From: JACCZR01 sp035296565 | Lineage (GTDB): Bacteria; Actinomycetota; Thermoleophilia; Solirubrobacterales; Thermoleophilaceae | DNA length: 54,319 nt | Assembly (NCBI GenBank): GCA_035296565.1 | Contig: DATHAQ010000035.1 | Coordinates: 1 to 54,319 of the forward strand | Direction of reading: 5' to 3' | Shown: piece by piece, positions 1 to 7,787 of the stretch | How positions within the stretch are numbered: the stretch's first letter is position 1 | How the letters are laid out: each line of letters begins with the position of its first letter | Position numbers and translations under genes: made by a program | The notes under the pieces: model-generated | What the model was told of the DNA's origin: nothing | The model's input: the letters and a program-made list of their open reading frames with translations, nothing else | The model's database searches: none

Positions 1-813
1 GTGGCCGGAGCCGTGGCCCTGCATACCCCCGGGGTGCGCGAGCTGCGGGAGCCCATCCAGCGCTCGGCGATACTCCAGCGCCTCAACGCCGCCCTGCCGC
101 CCAGCGGAGCGCTGCTGAAGACGCTCGCGCGCTTCGATCCCTTCCCAGGCATACGGGGCCCTCAGCCCGACGTGAGCGCGCCGGACCCCGCCATCGCCGG
201 CGATCCGCAGGTACGGGCCGCTCGCGCCAGCGTGGTCCGGGTGCTTGGCACCGCCTGCGGCCTCGGGGTGCAGGGCAGCGGCTGGGTCGCCGGCGACGGC
301 CTCGTGGTGACCAACGCTCACGTGGTGGCCGGCCAGGACGACACGACGGTGCAGATCGGAGGGGAGGGCGAGCGCCTCGATGCCACCGCCGTCCACTTCG
401 ACGCTCGCAACGACCTCGCCGTCCTCCGGGTGCCGGCCACCAGCGGCGTGCAGGCGCTGGGAATAAACGCCGACGCCCGGCCGGGTGCGAGCGCGGCCAT
501 CTTGGGCTTCCCCGGGAACGCCGACTACACCGTTGCCGCCGGGCGCCTGGGCGAGACGCGCAACTTCCGCACCCAGGACGCCTACGGGCGCGGCCCGATC
601 AACCGGCGGATCACGCTAATTCGCGGCCGGGTGCGCTCGGGCGACTCCGGCGGGCCGGTGGTCGACGGCAACGGCCGCGTCCTGGCGACCACCTTCGCCG
701 CGTCGGTCGGGTCCAACCAGGGCAAGAGCGGCTACGGAGTGCCCGACTCGATCGTCCGGAGGGCCCTGGGGACCGTCAGGGGCCCCGTGGACACGGGCCC
801 CTGCGCCGAATAG
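1..813 (+). CDS. MarP-like periplasmic trypsin-fold serine protease, C-terminal part
   Basis: The visible 270 residues are a trypsin-like protease domain with the full triad: His107 in VTNAHVV, Asp138 in ARNDLAV and Ser216 in GDSGGP. Cysteines near residue 86 (GTACGL) and 268 (GPC) sit where mycobacterial MarP has its stabilising disulfide. MarP proteins carry an N-terminal CvpA-like four-helix membrane domain that is absent here. The reading frame is open to base 1, so the gene is very probably cut by the window edge and the GTG at base 1 is not the true start. By family, it would be a membrane-anchored protease facing outwards, involved in acid or oxidative stress. Stop is TAG at 811-813. 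A generic HtrA-like protease is the alternative, but no PDZ domain follows. Confidence 0.85.
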   Translation: MAGAVALHTPGVRELREPIQRSAILQRLNAALPPSGALLKTLARFDPFPGIRGPQPDVSAPDPAIAGDPQVRAARASVVRVLGTACGLGVQGSGWVAGDGLVVTNAHVVAGQDDTTVQIGGEGERLDATAVHFDARNDLAVLRVPATSGVQALGINADARPGASAAILGFPGNADYTVAAGRLGETRNFRTQDAYGRGPINRRITLIRGRVRSGDSGGPVVDGNGRVLATTFAASVGSNQGKSGYGVPDSIVRRALGTVRGPVDTGPCAE

Positions 814-1038
814 CCCGCCCTGGCGCGGCTCGCCACTCCGCGCAGCATCAGTAGTGCTTGCGCCGCGTTCCGGCGTGGCGCGCGGCCCTGCCCTGGCGAG
901 GGAAGCGGGTCGACCGCTCCAGCGCCCCAAGCCGACGCCTACCGTGCCGCTCTGTTGAGTTGACGTTAAGCGGCGGCGACCCCCACATGTGCTTTTGCAC
1001 GGGCTGGGTAGGCCAAAGCAGGCCCTGCAGGACTGGCC

Positions 1039-1056
1039 ATGGGAACGGATTCCCAT
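1039..1056. promoter_or_regulatory. Perfect 7-bp dyad in the leader of the 1103-3095 cassette
   Basis: ATGGGAA (1039-1045) and TTCCCAT (1050-1056) are perfect inverted arms around a CGGA loop, 46 bases before the TTG start at 1103. It lies in a 289-base gap (814-1102) with no credible gene. A TTGACG hexamer at 960-965 could be a -35 box, but no good -10 follows. The dyad may be an operator or an RNA hairpin. The loop is CGGA closed by A-T, and only one hairpin is seen, so it does not meet the two-hairpin ACGR-loop pattern of guanidine-II riboswitches. Confidence 0.35.
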
Positions 1057-1102
1057 CGCCAGAGGCCCGCACCCGATCGGTTTTGTCCAAGGAGGGACGT
1101 CG

Positions 1103-1414
1103 TTGATCACATACGAGGGACAAGAGCGTTCTCGCCCAGAGCGCTCCCGCGACACGCAGCCAACCACGGTCTGGCTCGTGAACGGGCAGAAGGTGACCGT
1201 GATGAAGTCGGTGGACGTGGTGGCCTCGGCCTTGACCAACAAGCCATGCCAGCTGGTCGCGCTGCCATTGGACAGCCGGGGGCTCGAGGTCGTGTACGTG
1301 AACGGCGATCAGGTGACCCACATGGCGCCCGCCGGCGAGACGGGCATGGCGAGGTCAGGCGCGCCCCGAAACGCCCGACGCCGAACCCTGGGCGCCGCGA
1401 CCGCAGGGGTCTGA
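1103..1414 (+). CDS. Small protein of unknown function, first gene of the decarboxylase/amidinotransferase cassette
   Basis: A 103-residue protein that I do not recognise. The TTG start at 1103 is chosen because an excellent Shine-Dalgarno AAGGAGGG (1089-1096) lies six bases upstream. Upstream in-frame sequence is low quality. Residues about 20-75 alternate hydrophobic and polar residues in a beta-rich pattern (VWLVNGQKVTV ... VVYVNGDQVTHM), reminiscent of very small beta-barrel domains ending in a VYVN-x-x-x-VTH strand. The tail is basic and probably disordered. There is no signal peptide or membrane segment. It ends three bases before the decarboxylase start, so the two are almost certainly cotranscribed. 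It could be a regulatory or accessory subunit of the enzymes that follow. Confidence 0.6.
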   Translation: MITYEGQERSRPERSRDTQPTTVWLVNGQKVTVMKSVDVVASALTNKPCQLVALPLDSRGLEVVYVNGDQVTHMAPAGETGMARSGAPRNARRRTLGAATAGV

Positions 1415-1417
1415 GGC

Positions 1418-2146
1418 ATGGCCAAGGCGTTGGCGGAGTGGGTGGAGGACATCCGCGAGGAGAGGTCGCAGCCCCTGGGCTGGTTGTCGCACAGCCACTT
1501 CTTCCGGGACCCTCCGCGGCCGACCTACTGCGACCCGTCGCTGTTCTTCTCGCCGGCTGACGGCGTGATCCTCTACCAGCGGACGCTCGATCCGGACGAC
1601 CCGGTCGTCGAGCTCAAGGGCATGAACTACTCGCTGCGCGACGCGCTGAGGGATGCGGCCTTCGACCGGCGAAGCCTCGTGATCGGGATCTTCATGACGT
1701 TCTTCGACGTCCATGTGAACCGGGTTCCGTCCACGGGACGTCTGTCCTACCGGGCGCTGCCCCCGGTGGACACCTACAACCACCCGATGCTCGAGGTCGA
1801 GCGCGGCCTCCTCGACGAGTTGCGCGTCCCCAAGCCGGACGGCTACCTGCGCCACAACCAGCGGGTCGTCAACCGCGTGGTGCCTGCCGACCTGGCGGAC
1901 CCCTACTACGTGCTGCAGATCGCCGACTACGACGTCGACTGCATCACGCCGTTTAGGATCGAGCAACGAGAGCCGTTCCAGCAGGGCGACCGCTTCTCGA
2001 TGATTCGCTTCGGGTCCCAGGTGGACCTGATCATCCCGGTCTCCGACCGGCACGAGCTGGTCCCACTGCAGGGGCCGGGCATGCACGTGGAAGCAGGTAT
2101 CGACCCCCTGGTCAAGATCGAAGAGAAGGAGCTCGAAGATGCTTGA
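1418..2146 (+). CDS. Phosphatidylserine decarboxylase-family, pyruvoyl-dependent decarboxylase
   Basis: This 242-aa protein has the three catalytic positions of the PSD family: Asp48 in SPADG, His99 in FDVHVNR and Ser200 in RFGSQVD. Gly199-Ser200 would be the self-cleavage site giving a beta chain and an alpha chain with an N-terminal pyruvoyl group. It lacks the hydrophobic N-terminal segment of membrane PSDs, so a soluble enzyme is likely. Classical substrate is phosphatidylserine, but soluble PSD homologues can decarboxylate free amino acids (fungal PsiD acts on tryptophan). It follows the small protein by three bases and overlaps the amidinotransferase-like gene by 8 nt. No phosphatidylserine synthase gene is next to it, so lipid synthesis is not assured. 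Confidence 0.85.
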   Translation: MAKALAEWVEDIREERSQPLGWLSHSHFFRDPPRPTYCDPSLFFSPADGVILYQRTLDPDDPVVELKGMNYSLRDALRDAAFDRRSLVIGIFMTFFDVHVNRVPSTGRLSYRALPPVDTYNHPMLEVERGLLDELRVPKPDGYLRHNQRVVNRVVPADLADPYYVLQIADYDVDCITPFRIEQREPFQQGDRFSMIRFGSQVDLIIPVSDRHELVPLQGPGMHVEAGIDPLVKIEEKELEDA

Positions 2147-3095
2147 AACCCTTGAGGCCGCCCGCCCGACGGACCGCGCCCGCACGCCGACGGAGCTCGA
2201 GCGCCCCGCGTTCCTGCTCAACGCGCCGTTCTCCTACTCCGCCGACGTCGCCAACAACGTCTGGATGGAGGAGCTCGACCAGACCGACCGCGTGCCCGAC
2301 GCCAAGAAGGCGATGGTGCAGTTCCTGAACCTCTATCGCTATCTGGCTTCGGAGGGCCTCGTGTACGTGCTGCCCACGCCCGTCGGGTCGCAACTGCAGG
2401 ACCTGGTTTTCACGGCGAACCTGGGGATAGTCCTCGAGCATCTGCCGAGCAAGGACACGGTCGTGATATCGAACTTCACCTCGGAACCGCGAAGGGGAGA
2501 GGACGAGGTGGGGATCGGCTTCTTCGAATCGATGGGCTACGAAGTCTTTGCCTCGCCCACGAAGTTCGAAGGCGAGGCGGAGCTCAAGCATCTGCGCGAC
2601 TCCGTCTACGTGGGCGGCTATGGACAGCGTTCGGAGATCGAGACGTACGAGTGGATGGAGCGCACCTTCGACATGGAGGTCGTCAAGCTGCGCATGACCG
2701 ACCCGTGGCTCTACCACCTCGACTGCACGGTCTTCCCCCTGACCAGCGAGGAGACCCTGGTGTGCACCTCGCTCTACGAGCGCGATGAGATCGCCCAACT
2801 GGAGCGATACACAAACGTGATCGACGTCCCGGCCGAGGTCGCGTACAGCGGCGCCTGCAACTCCGTGCGGCTGTCGAACACCATCCTCAACGCCTCCCAC
2901 ATCCACGACCTCAAGGCCGGAACCGAGGAGTACTCCGAGGAGCTGGCCAAGAACCGCTTCCTGGAGGATCTGGCGACCGAGCGCGCCTTCGAGGTTGGAT
3001 ACTTCAACCTGAGCGAGTACCACAAGGCCGGGGCCCTGCTGTCCTGCATGGTGATGCATCTGAACCGGTACTCCTACGCGTTCTCGCTCGTCTGA
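2139..3095 (+). CDS. Amidinotransferase/DDAH-like pentein enzyme
   Basis: A 318-aa member of the guanidino-group modifying (pentein) superfamily. Seen motifs are VFTANLG near residue 88, YHLDC with the likely catalytic His193, an ACNSVRLSN strand, and a C-terminal LLSCMVMHL with the likely nucleophile Cys303. Family enzymes attack a guanidine carbon through a covalent Cys-amidino intermediate, either hydrolysing it (dimethylargininase, arginine deiminase) or passing it to an amine (amidinotransferases). The sequence does not decide between the two. The ATG at 2139 lies inside the decarboxylase gene (8-nt overlap), implying translational coupling. An attractive inference is that it acts on the amine made by the decarboxylase, or prepares its substrate. 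Confidence 0.8.
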   Translation: MLETLEAARPTDRARTPTELERPAFLLNAPFSYSADVANNVWMEELDQTDRVPDAKKAMVQFLNLYRYLASEGLVYVLPTPVGSQLQDLVFTANLGIVLEHLPSKDTVVISNFTSEPRRGEDEVGIGFFESMGYEVFASPTKFEGEAELKHLRDSVYVGGYGQRSEIETYEWMERTFDMEVVKLRMTDPWLYHLDCTVFPLTSEETLVCTSLYERDEIAQLERYTNVIDVPAEVAYSGACNSVRLSNTILNASHIHDLKAGTEEYSEELAKNRFLEDLATERAFEVGYFNLSEYHKAGALLSCMVMHLNRYSYAFSLV

Positions 3096-3335
3096 CCGCA
3101 CCCACAGAGCGGGCCTCGCCCCCAATCCCTGTCGAGGGCAGTCTGGGCGCTGTTTCTCCCCATCCTCTTCGCCGAGGTGGGCGAGACGCTGATCTACGCC
3201 ACCGACACCGCCCTGCTCGGGCGCGTCGGCACCACGGAGCTCGCCGCCATCTCGCTGACGACACGGCGATCGAGATCTGGATCGTGCCCGTCGTGGGGCT
3301 GGTGGAGGCCATGCAGATCATGGTCGCCCGCTGCG
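3096..3335 (+). pseudogene. Relic of a MATE-family efflux pump (N-terminal part, frameshifted)
   Basis: Directly after the amidinotransferase stop, the same frame encodes WALFLPILFAEVGETLIY followed by DTALLGRVGTTELAAISL, the typical first helix and loop of MATE multidrug exporters. After about base 3256 the family sequence continues in another frame (EIWIVPVVGLVEAMQIMVAR, 3257-3331), so a frameshifting indel has occurred. There is no credible start codon before the homologous stretch, and the rest of the roughly 440-aa protein is missing. This is a decayed gene, not a functional small protein. Confidence 0.7.
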
Positions 3336-3497
3336 GTGCGTGGCACCACCTGGTTGGTGGAGGCCCGATCGAACGACACCACCTTCTACAAGGTGACCTC
3401 CGGCAGGGTGTCGGTGCGCGACTTCGGGCGCCGCAAGACCATCACGCTGCGGAGGGGGAGTAGCTACACAGCGAAGCCGCCCCGCCGGCGTCGCTGA
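3336..3497 (+). pseudogene. 3' fragment of a secreted/cell-surface protein joined to the MATE relic
   Basis: The last 53 codons of this frame (GTTWLVEARSNDTT ... VTSGRVSVRDFGRRKT ... RRGSSYTAKPP) resemble C-terminal ends of secreted Thermoleophilia proteins with the pattern WLVED-C-dgT-t-v-G-VsVRD. The cysteine usual in that pattern is replaced by Ser here. No start, signal peptide or upstream domain exists; the sequence abuts the frameshifted MATE relic. A short hairpin, CTGAG-ccg-CTCAG (3494-3506), overlaps the stop codon and may be a leftover terminator. The family assignment comes from memory of the pattern and is tentative. Confidence 0.45.
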
Positions 3498-3575
3498 GCC
3501 GCTCAGGTCACGAGCGCATCCCTGCCGCGTCCCTCTCTCGCGCATGTCCGGGTTTGAGCGACCGGGTGGGCGTAC

Positions 3576-3581
3576 TACCCT
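3576..3581 (+). promoter_or_regulatory. Putative -10 box of topB (leaderless type)
   Basis: TACCCT ends eight bases before the GTG start at 3590, and a TTGAGC hexamer (3554-3559) lies 16 bases further upstream as a possible -35. No Shine-Dalgarno precedes the start. With a usual 6-8 nt distance from -10 to transcription start, the mRNA would begin at or next to the GTG. Confidence 0.5.
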
Positions 3582-3589
3582 GACCCACT

Positions 3590-5938
3590 GTGGCCAAGAC
3601 CCTCGTCATAGCCGAGAAGCCGTCCGTCGCGCGTGACCTCTCCAACGCGCTGCCCGGCTCGTTCAAGCAGGCCAAGGACAAGTCGCACCTGATCGGCGAC
3701 GACTACGTGGTCACCTGGGCGGTCGGCCACCTGGTGGGGCTCGCCGAGCCCGACGCCTACGACGAGAAGCTTAAGAAGTGGCGCTTCGCCGACCTCCCGA
3801 TCCTGCCCGAGCACTTCAAGCTCGTCCCCAACGACGAGAAGTCCAAGAAGCAGCTCAACGCCATCCACCGGCTGATCAAGTCGGACGAGATCGACCGCAT
3901 CGTGAACGCCTGCGATGCCGGCCGAGAAGGCGAGCTGATCTTCGCCTACGTCTTCGAGACCTCCGGCTCCGACAAGCCCGTCCAGCGGCTCTGGCTGTCG
4001 TCGATGACACGTAGGGCCATCGAGGAGGCCTTCGAGCACCTGCGCCCGGGCGAGGAGATGGAGCCGCTCGAGGCCGCGGCGCGCTCGCGCTCGGAGGCGG
4101 ACTGGGTGGTGGGCATGAACGCCACGCGCGCAGCCTCGATCCGCCTGCGGGCGGCGTTCGACGGCGCGGTGTCGCTGGGCCGCGTGCAGACCCCGACGCT
4201 GGCCCTCGTGGCCCGCCGCGAGGAGGAGATCCGCGCCTTCAAGCCCGAGCCCTACTGGCTGGTGGAGGCGCAGTTCGCGGCAACCGGCGAGCGCCTGTAC
4301 TCCGGCCGCTACCTGGGCGGCAAGCGCCTGAAGGACGAGCCCGAGGCGAAGGCCGTCGTGGAGGCCTGCACCGACCAGAAGGGCGAGATCACCAAGCTGG
4401 AGACCAAGGAGGAGAAGGAGCGCGCGCAGCTGCTCTACGACCTCACGTCGCTCCAGCGCCACGCCAACACGCTGTACGGCTTCTCGGCCCGGCGCACGCT
4501 GGGCGCGGCGCAGAAGCTCTACGAGGAGCACAAGGCGCTCACCTACCCGCGGACCAACTCCCGCTTCCTCACGGGCGACCTGGTGGCCGACATACGGCCC
4601 ACCGCCGAGCTCGTGGGCCACAACCCGGCCTATCGCAAGGGCGCCGAGTTCGTGACCTCGCTCGAGAAGCTGCCCTTGGGCCGGGTGGTCAACGACAAGA
4701 AGGTCGAGGACCACCACGCGATCATCCCGACGAAGTCCGAGCACGACCTCGGGCGCATGGGCGCCGATGAGCTGAAGGTGTACGACCTGGTCGCCAAGCG
4801 CTTCCTGGCCGTCTTCCACCCCGACGCGGTGTTCGAGCGCACGCGGGTGGAGACCACGGTGGCCGGCAGTGGGCAAGCGCTCGGCTCGGCCGAGCGCGCA
4901 GGGTTCGTGTTCCGAACGAGCGGCCGGCGGCTGATCGTGGCCGGCTGGAAGGCCGTCTACGGCGACGAGGCGGTCCCGCAGGGCGCGCCGGACGACGACA
5001 CCGGCGGCGACCAGTCGCTACCGAAGCTCGACCAGGGCGAGACGGTGGACACTCGCTCGGTCGAGTCGCTGCGCAAGGAGACCCAGCCGCCGCGGCGCTA
5101 CACCGAGGCGTCGCTGCTCGCGGCGATGGAGGGCGCCGGCAGGGACATCGAGGAAGACGAGCTGCGCGAGGCGATGAAGGAGTCGGGCATCGGGACGCCG
5201 GCCACCCGCGCGGCGACCATCGAGCTGCTGCTCGGCCGCGAGTACATCGAGCGCGAGGGCCGCGCCCTGCACGCCACCGAGAAGGGCATTCAGGTCATCA
5301 GGCTGCTGGGCGGGCATCCGCTGACATCGGCCGAGCTGACCGGCGACTGGGAGCGCCGCCTCGGCCTGATCGAGCGCGGCGAGGACTCGCGGCCGGCCTT
5401 CATGCGCGACATCGCCAAGTTCACGACCGAGACCGTCGCCGAGCTGGACAAGCTCAAGGGCGTGCGCATCGAGCGGGCCAAGCTGGGCCCGTGCGCGGTG
5501 TGCGGGCGCGACGTGGTCGAGAACCGCAAGGGCTACTCGTGCTGGTCGCGCGAGGACCCCGGCTGCGGCTTCGTGATCTGGAAGCGCAAGGCGGGCAAGT
5601 CGCTGCCGGTCTCGGTGGCCAAGGAGCTGATCGAGTCGCTGCGGGCCTCCCGCGAGCGCGGCGAGGATCCCGGCGTCGGCCGCACCGCGAAGGCCGTGAC
5701 CGGCTTCAAGGGGCGCTCGGGGCGGTCGTTCCGGGCCAAGCTCAAGCTCGAGCAGGACGACGAGGGCAAGTGGCGGGTGGACTTCGACGAGGAGTGGGCC
5801 ACGTCACCGCGGGCCCGTCCCCCGGAGGGGGATGGCGCCGAGGGCGCCGCGCCCTCCCCGAAGGCGGCGGATGGCGCCGAGGCGTCCAACGGCGCCGGCG
5901 ACGAAGAGCGCGAGCCCGCCTCGGCCGGGCGTTCCTAG
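3590..5938 (+). CDS. topB: Type IA DNA topoisomerase (topoisomerase III-like)
   Basis: A 782-aa enzyme that relaxes or decatenates DNA by passing a strand through a transient single-strand break. The TOPRIM domain begins at the N-terminus (VIAEKPSVARDL) with the metal-binding acidic motif CDAGREGE around Asp109. The catalytic tyrosine is Tyr319 in LTYPRTNSR. A four-cysteine zinc ribbon lies near residues 635-665 (CAVCGRD ... SCWS ... GCGF). It is followed by a topoisomerase C-terminal repeat and an acidic, Ala-rich tail of about 50 residues. The GTG start is fixed by the VAKTLVIAEKPS N-terminus. The gene stands alone and converges on the flavin reductase with a seven-base gap. Confidence 0.93.
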   Translation: MAKTLVIAEKPSVARDLSNALPGSFKQAKDKSHLIGDDYVVTWAVGHLVGLAEPDAYDEKLKKWRFADLPILPEHFKLVPNDEKSKKQLNAIHRLIKSDEIDRIVNACDAGREGELIFAYVFETSGSDKPVQRLWLSSMTRRAIEEAFEHLRPGEEMEPLEAAARSRSEADWVVGMNATRAASIRLRAAFDGAVSLGRVQTPTLALVARREEEIRAFKPEPYWLVEAQFAATGERLYSGRYLGGKRLKDEPEAKAVVEACTDQKGEITKLETKEEKERAQLLYDLTSLQRHANTLYGFSARRTLGAAQKLYEEHKALTYPRTNSRFLTGDLVADIRPTAELVGHNPAYRKGAEFVTSLEKLPLGRVVNDKKVEDHHAIIPTKSEHDLGRMGADELKVYDLVAKRFLAVFHPDAVFERTRVETTVAGSGQALGSAERAGFVFRTSGRRLIVAGWKAVYGDEAVPQGAPDDDTGGDQSLPKLDQGETVDTRSVESLRKETQPPRRYTEASLLAAMEGAGRDIEEDELREAMKESGIGTPATRAATIELLLGREYIEREGRALHATEKGIQVIRLLGGHPLTSAELTGDWERRLGLIERGEDSRPAFMRDIAKFTTETVAELDKLKGVRIERAKLGPCAVCGRDVVENRKGYSCWSREDPGCGFVIWKRKAGKSLPVSVAKELIESLRASRERGEDPGVGRTAKAVTGFKGRSGRSFRAKLKLEQDDEGKWRVDFDEEWATSPRARPPEGDGAEGAAPSPKAADGAEASNGAGDEEREPASAGRS

Positions 5939-5945
5939 CCCCCGG

Positions 5946-6653
5946 TCACCGGTGCTCGGGGTTCTCCTGCTCGAGCGAGCAGCCGGCGTCCCATTCGTCG
6001 CGGCGGTTGCCGTGAGCGGGAATGCCGCCCGCGTCCTTGAGCATGCGGGCGATGTGCATCAGGTTCCAGGTCATGAAATGGGCGTTGCGGTTGGTGAAGT
6101 CGTTTTCGGGACCGCCCGAGCCCGGGTCGAGGTAGCTGGGTCCGGGCCCGGCCTCGCCCATCCAGCCCGAGTCCGCCTGCGGCGGGATCGTGAAGCCCAG
6201 GTGCTGCAGTGAGTAGAGGATGTTCATCGCGCAGTGCTTGGCGCCGTCCTCGTTGCCGGTGATGAGGCAGCCGCCGACGCGGCCGTAGTACGCGTACTGG
6301 CCGGCCTCGTTGAGCAGGTGGCTGTTGCCGTACAGGCGCTCGATCACCCGAGTGCACACGGACGACTTCTCGCCCAGCCAGATCGGTGAGAGCAGCACGA
6401 GGATGTCGGCGGCCATGACCTTGTCGAAGATCTCGGGCCAGTCGTCGCGCGCCCAGGCGAACTCCGTCATGTCGGGCCGCACCCCGGTGGCGATGTCGTG
6501 GTCGATCGCGCGGATCACCTCGACGCTCATGCCCTGCTCCTCGAGCACCCCTATCGAGCGATCCCCGAGGGCCCGCGTATGCGAGACCTCCGGAGAGCGC
6601 TTCAGCGTGCAGTTGATGAAGACGGCGCTGAGGTCGGAGTAGTCGGTGGCCAT
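5946..6653 (-). CDS. Flavodoxin-fold NAD(P)H-dependent FMN reductase/quinone reductase family protein
   Basis: 235 residues with a Rossmann-like flavodoxin fold: an N-terminal strand and phosphate-binding region (FINCTLKRSPEVSHT), LVLLSPIWLGEKS near residue 85, and the GRVGGCLITGNEDG segment typical of NADPH-dependent FMN reductases. It likely binds FMN and reduces a quinone, flavin or small electrophile in the cytosol. It starts at ATG 6653, 31 bases after the metallophosphoesterase stop on the same strand, so the two may be cotranscribed. A TAGGGT box five bases before the start suggests its own leaderless promoter. Substrate is unknown. Confidence 0.8.
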   Translation of the reverse strand: MATDYSDLSAVFINCTLKRSPEVSHTRALGDRSIGVLEEQGMSVEVIRAIDHDIATGVRPDMTEFAWARDDWPEIFDKVMAADILVLLSPIWLGEKSSVCTRVIERLYGNSHLLNEAGQYAYYGRVGGCLITGNEDGAKHCAMNILYSLQHLGFTIPPQADSGWMGEAGPGPSYLDPGSGGPENDFTNRNAHFMTWNLMHIARMLKDAGGIPAHGNRRDEWDAGCSLEQENPEHR

Positions 6654-6658
6654 GGCGC

Positions 6659-6664
6659 ACCCTA
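6659..6664 (-). promoter_or_regulatory. Putative -10 box of the flavin reductase gene
   Basis: TAGGGT on the reverse strand, five bases before the ATG at 6653, in the 31-base gap to the metallophosphoesterase gene. No ribosome binding site is visible. It matches the TANNNT-plus-short-gap pattern seen at other starts in this window. Confidence 0.4.
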
Positions 6665-6684
6665 ACCGGCGCTCCCGGCCGGTG

Positions 6685-7746
6685 CTAGAGCTCCACGTCC
6701 CCCAGGACGTTCTCCAGGTGGGGCGGCCCCTCGTCGCCGAGCCAGGTGACCCAGCCCGGCCAGTAGGGACTGCTCGGGCCGGCGTCCGAGATCAGCGAGC
6801 CCTCGTGGTACCACGAGCCGGTGTTGTGCAGGAGGGCTCCGGTCTGGGCTCGCCAGTCGTGATCGCGGCCCGACAGCGGCCAAGGCCGGTGGGTGTGCCC
6901 GAAGAGCACGTGGGAGGCCTCGATCCCCATGCGCTCCACCGCCTCGGCCATGGCCCGCAGCCCCGAGTCGCGCAGCTCGGCGCCGCTGATGTGCGAGCGG
7001 AAGGGGCCGAAGCCCGCCGCGTTGAGGGCGAGCACGCCCGCCGGCACCGCCATGCGGCCGACTGCGAAGCCGCCGAGGCCACCTGCCTGCAGCATGCGCC
7101 ACGCGGTGCGCGAGGCGCCGCTGGTCTTCTCCATCGTCGTGTGCGAAGAGGCCTGGGCGATCCCGTGAAAGAGCGAGTAGAGCGGGTCGAGAATGGCCTC
7201 GTAGTCCGCGGGGGAGCCGGGGGCCCGGCGCAGCGTCACGCGGCGCATGGCGGAGGCCATGATCGCCTCGGGCCGTGGAACGGTCATGTGGACGTCGACC
7301 TGGTGGCCGTGGGTGGCATAGACGTCGTCGCGCAGCCACACGCCGGGGTAGGCGAGGCTCAGCGCGGCATCGCCCAGCAGCTCGGCCAGGCGCCCGAGCA
7401 GCCCTGGGTGCCCGCCGGCTTCCGCGCGCTGCTCGAGGCCCAGCTTCGCGTCCTCGAGCCGCAGCCGGTCGAGGAAGGCGTCGGCCAGGTGGTGGTCGTG
7501 GTTGCCGGGGACAACCAGCACCTCCTTGCCCCGGCAAGCCTCGCCGAGCGCCGCCAGCGCGGGCTCCGCCGCCTCCAGCACGCGGGCGACGGGTTGCTCG
7601 CGCAGCTCGAGGAGGTCGCCCAGGACCACTACCCGGTCGGCGTCGGCGAGCGCGCCCTGCAGGCGCCCGCGCGCCGCGGACAGGCGAAGCACGTCGCGAC
7701 CGGAGACCGCACCCAGGTGGAGGTCGGAGAGGACAGCCGTCAGCAC
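6685..7746 (-). CDS. Calcineurin-like metallophosphoesterase
   Basis: 353 residues when started at the GTG at 7746, giving V-L-T-A-V-L-SDLHLG at the N-terminus; a longer frame exists but is compositionally poor. Metal-binding motifs of the family are present in order: SDLHLG, VVLGDLLEL (GD), VPGNHDHH (GNHD), ATHGHQVD (GH) and FGHTHRP (GHTH). Such enzymes hydrolyse phosphomonoesters, phosphodiesters or pyrophosphates with a two-metal centre. The region between GNHD and GHTH is long and Ala-rich, unlike small LpxH or CpdA proteins. No signal peptide or membrane helix is apparent. It is divergent from the gene at 7788 with 41 bases between starts. Confidence 0.85.
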   Translation of the reverse strand: MLTAVLSDLHLGAVSGRDVLRLSAARGRLQGALADADRVVVLGDLLELREQPVARVLEAAEPALAALGEACRGKEVLVVPGNHDHHLADAFLDRLRLEDAKLGLEQRAEAGGHPGLLGRLAELLGDAALSLAYPGVWLRDDVYATHGHQVDVHMTVPRPEAIMASAMRRVTLRRAPGSPADYEAILDPLYSLFHGIAQASSHTTMEKTSGASRTAWRMLQAGGLGGFAVGRMAVPAGVLALNAAGFGPFRSHISGAELRDSGLRAMAEAVERMGIEASHVLFGHTHRPWPLSGRDHDWRAQTGALLHNTGSWYHEGSLISDAGPSSPYWPGWVTWLGDEGPPHLENVLGDVEL

Positions 7747-7787
7747 GGCGGCGAATCTTGGCAACCCGGATATTCTCGGCCGCCCGC

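Noticed and set aside
1039..1102. A guanidine-sensing riboswitch before the amidinotransferase cassette
   Set aside because: The tempting dyad has a CGGA loop and stands alone. Guanidine-II needs two hairpins with ACGR loops, and the conserved ykkC-I segments were not found.
858..1106. An 82-codon ORF in the first intergenic gap
   Set aside because: Composition is unlike neighbouring genes, no ribosome binding site or domain is present, and it runs into the real start at 1103 in another frame.
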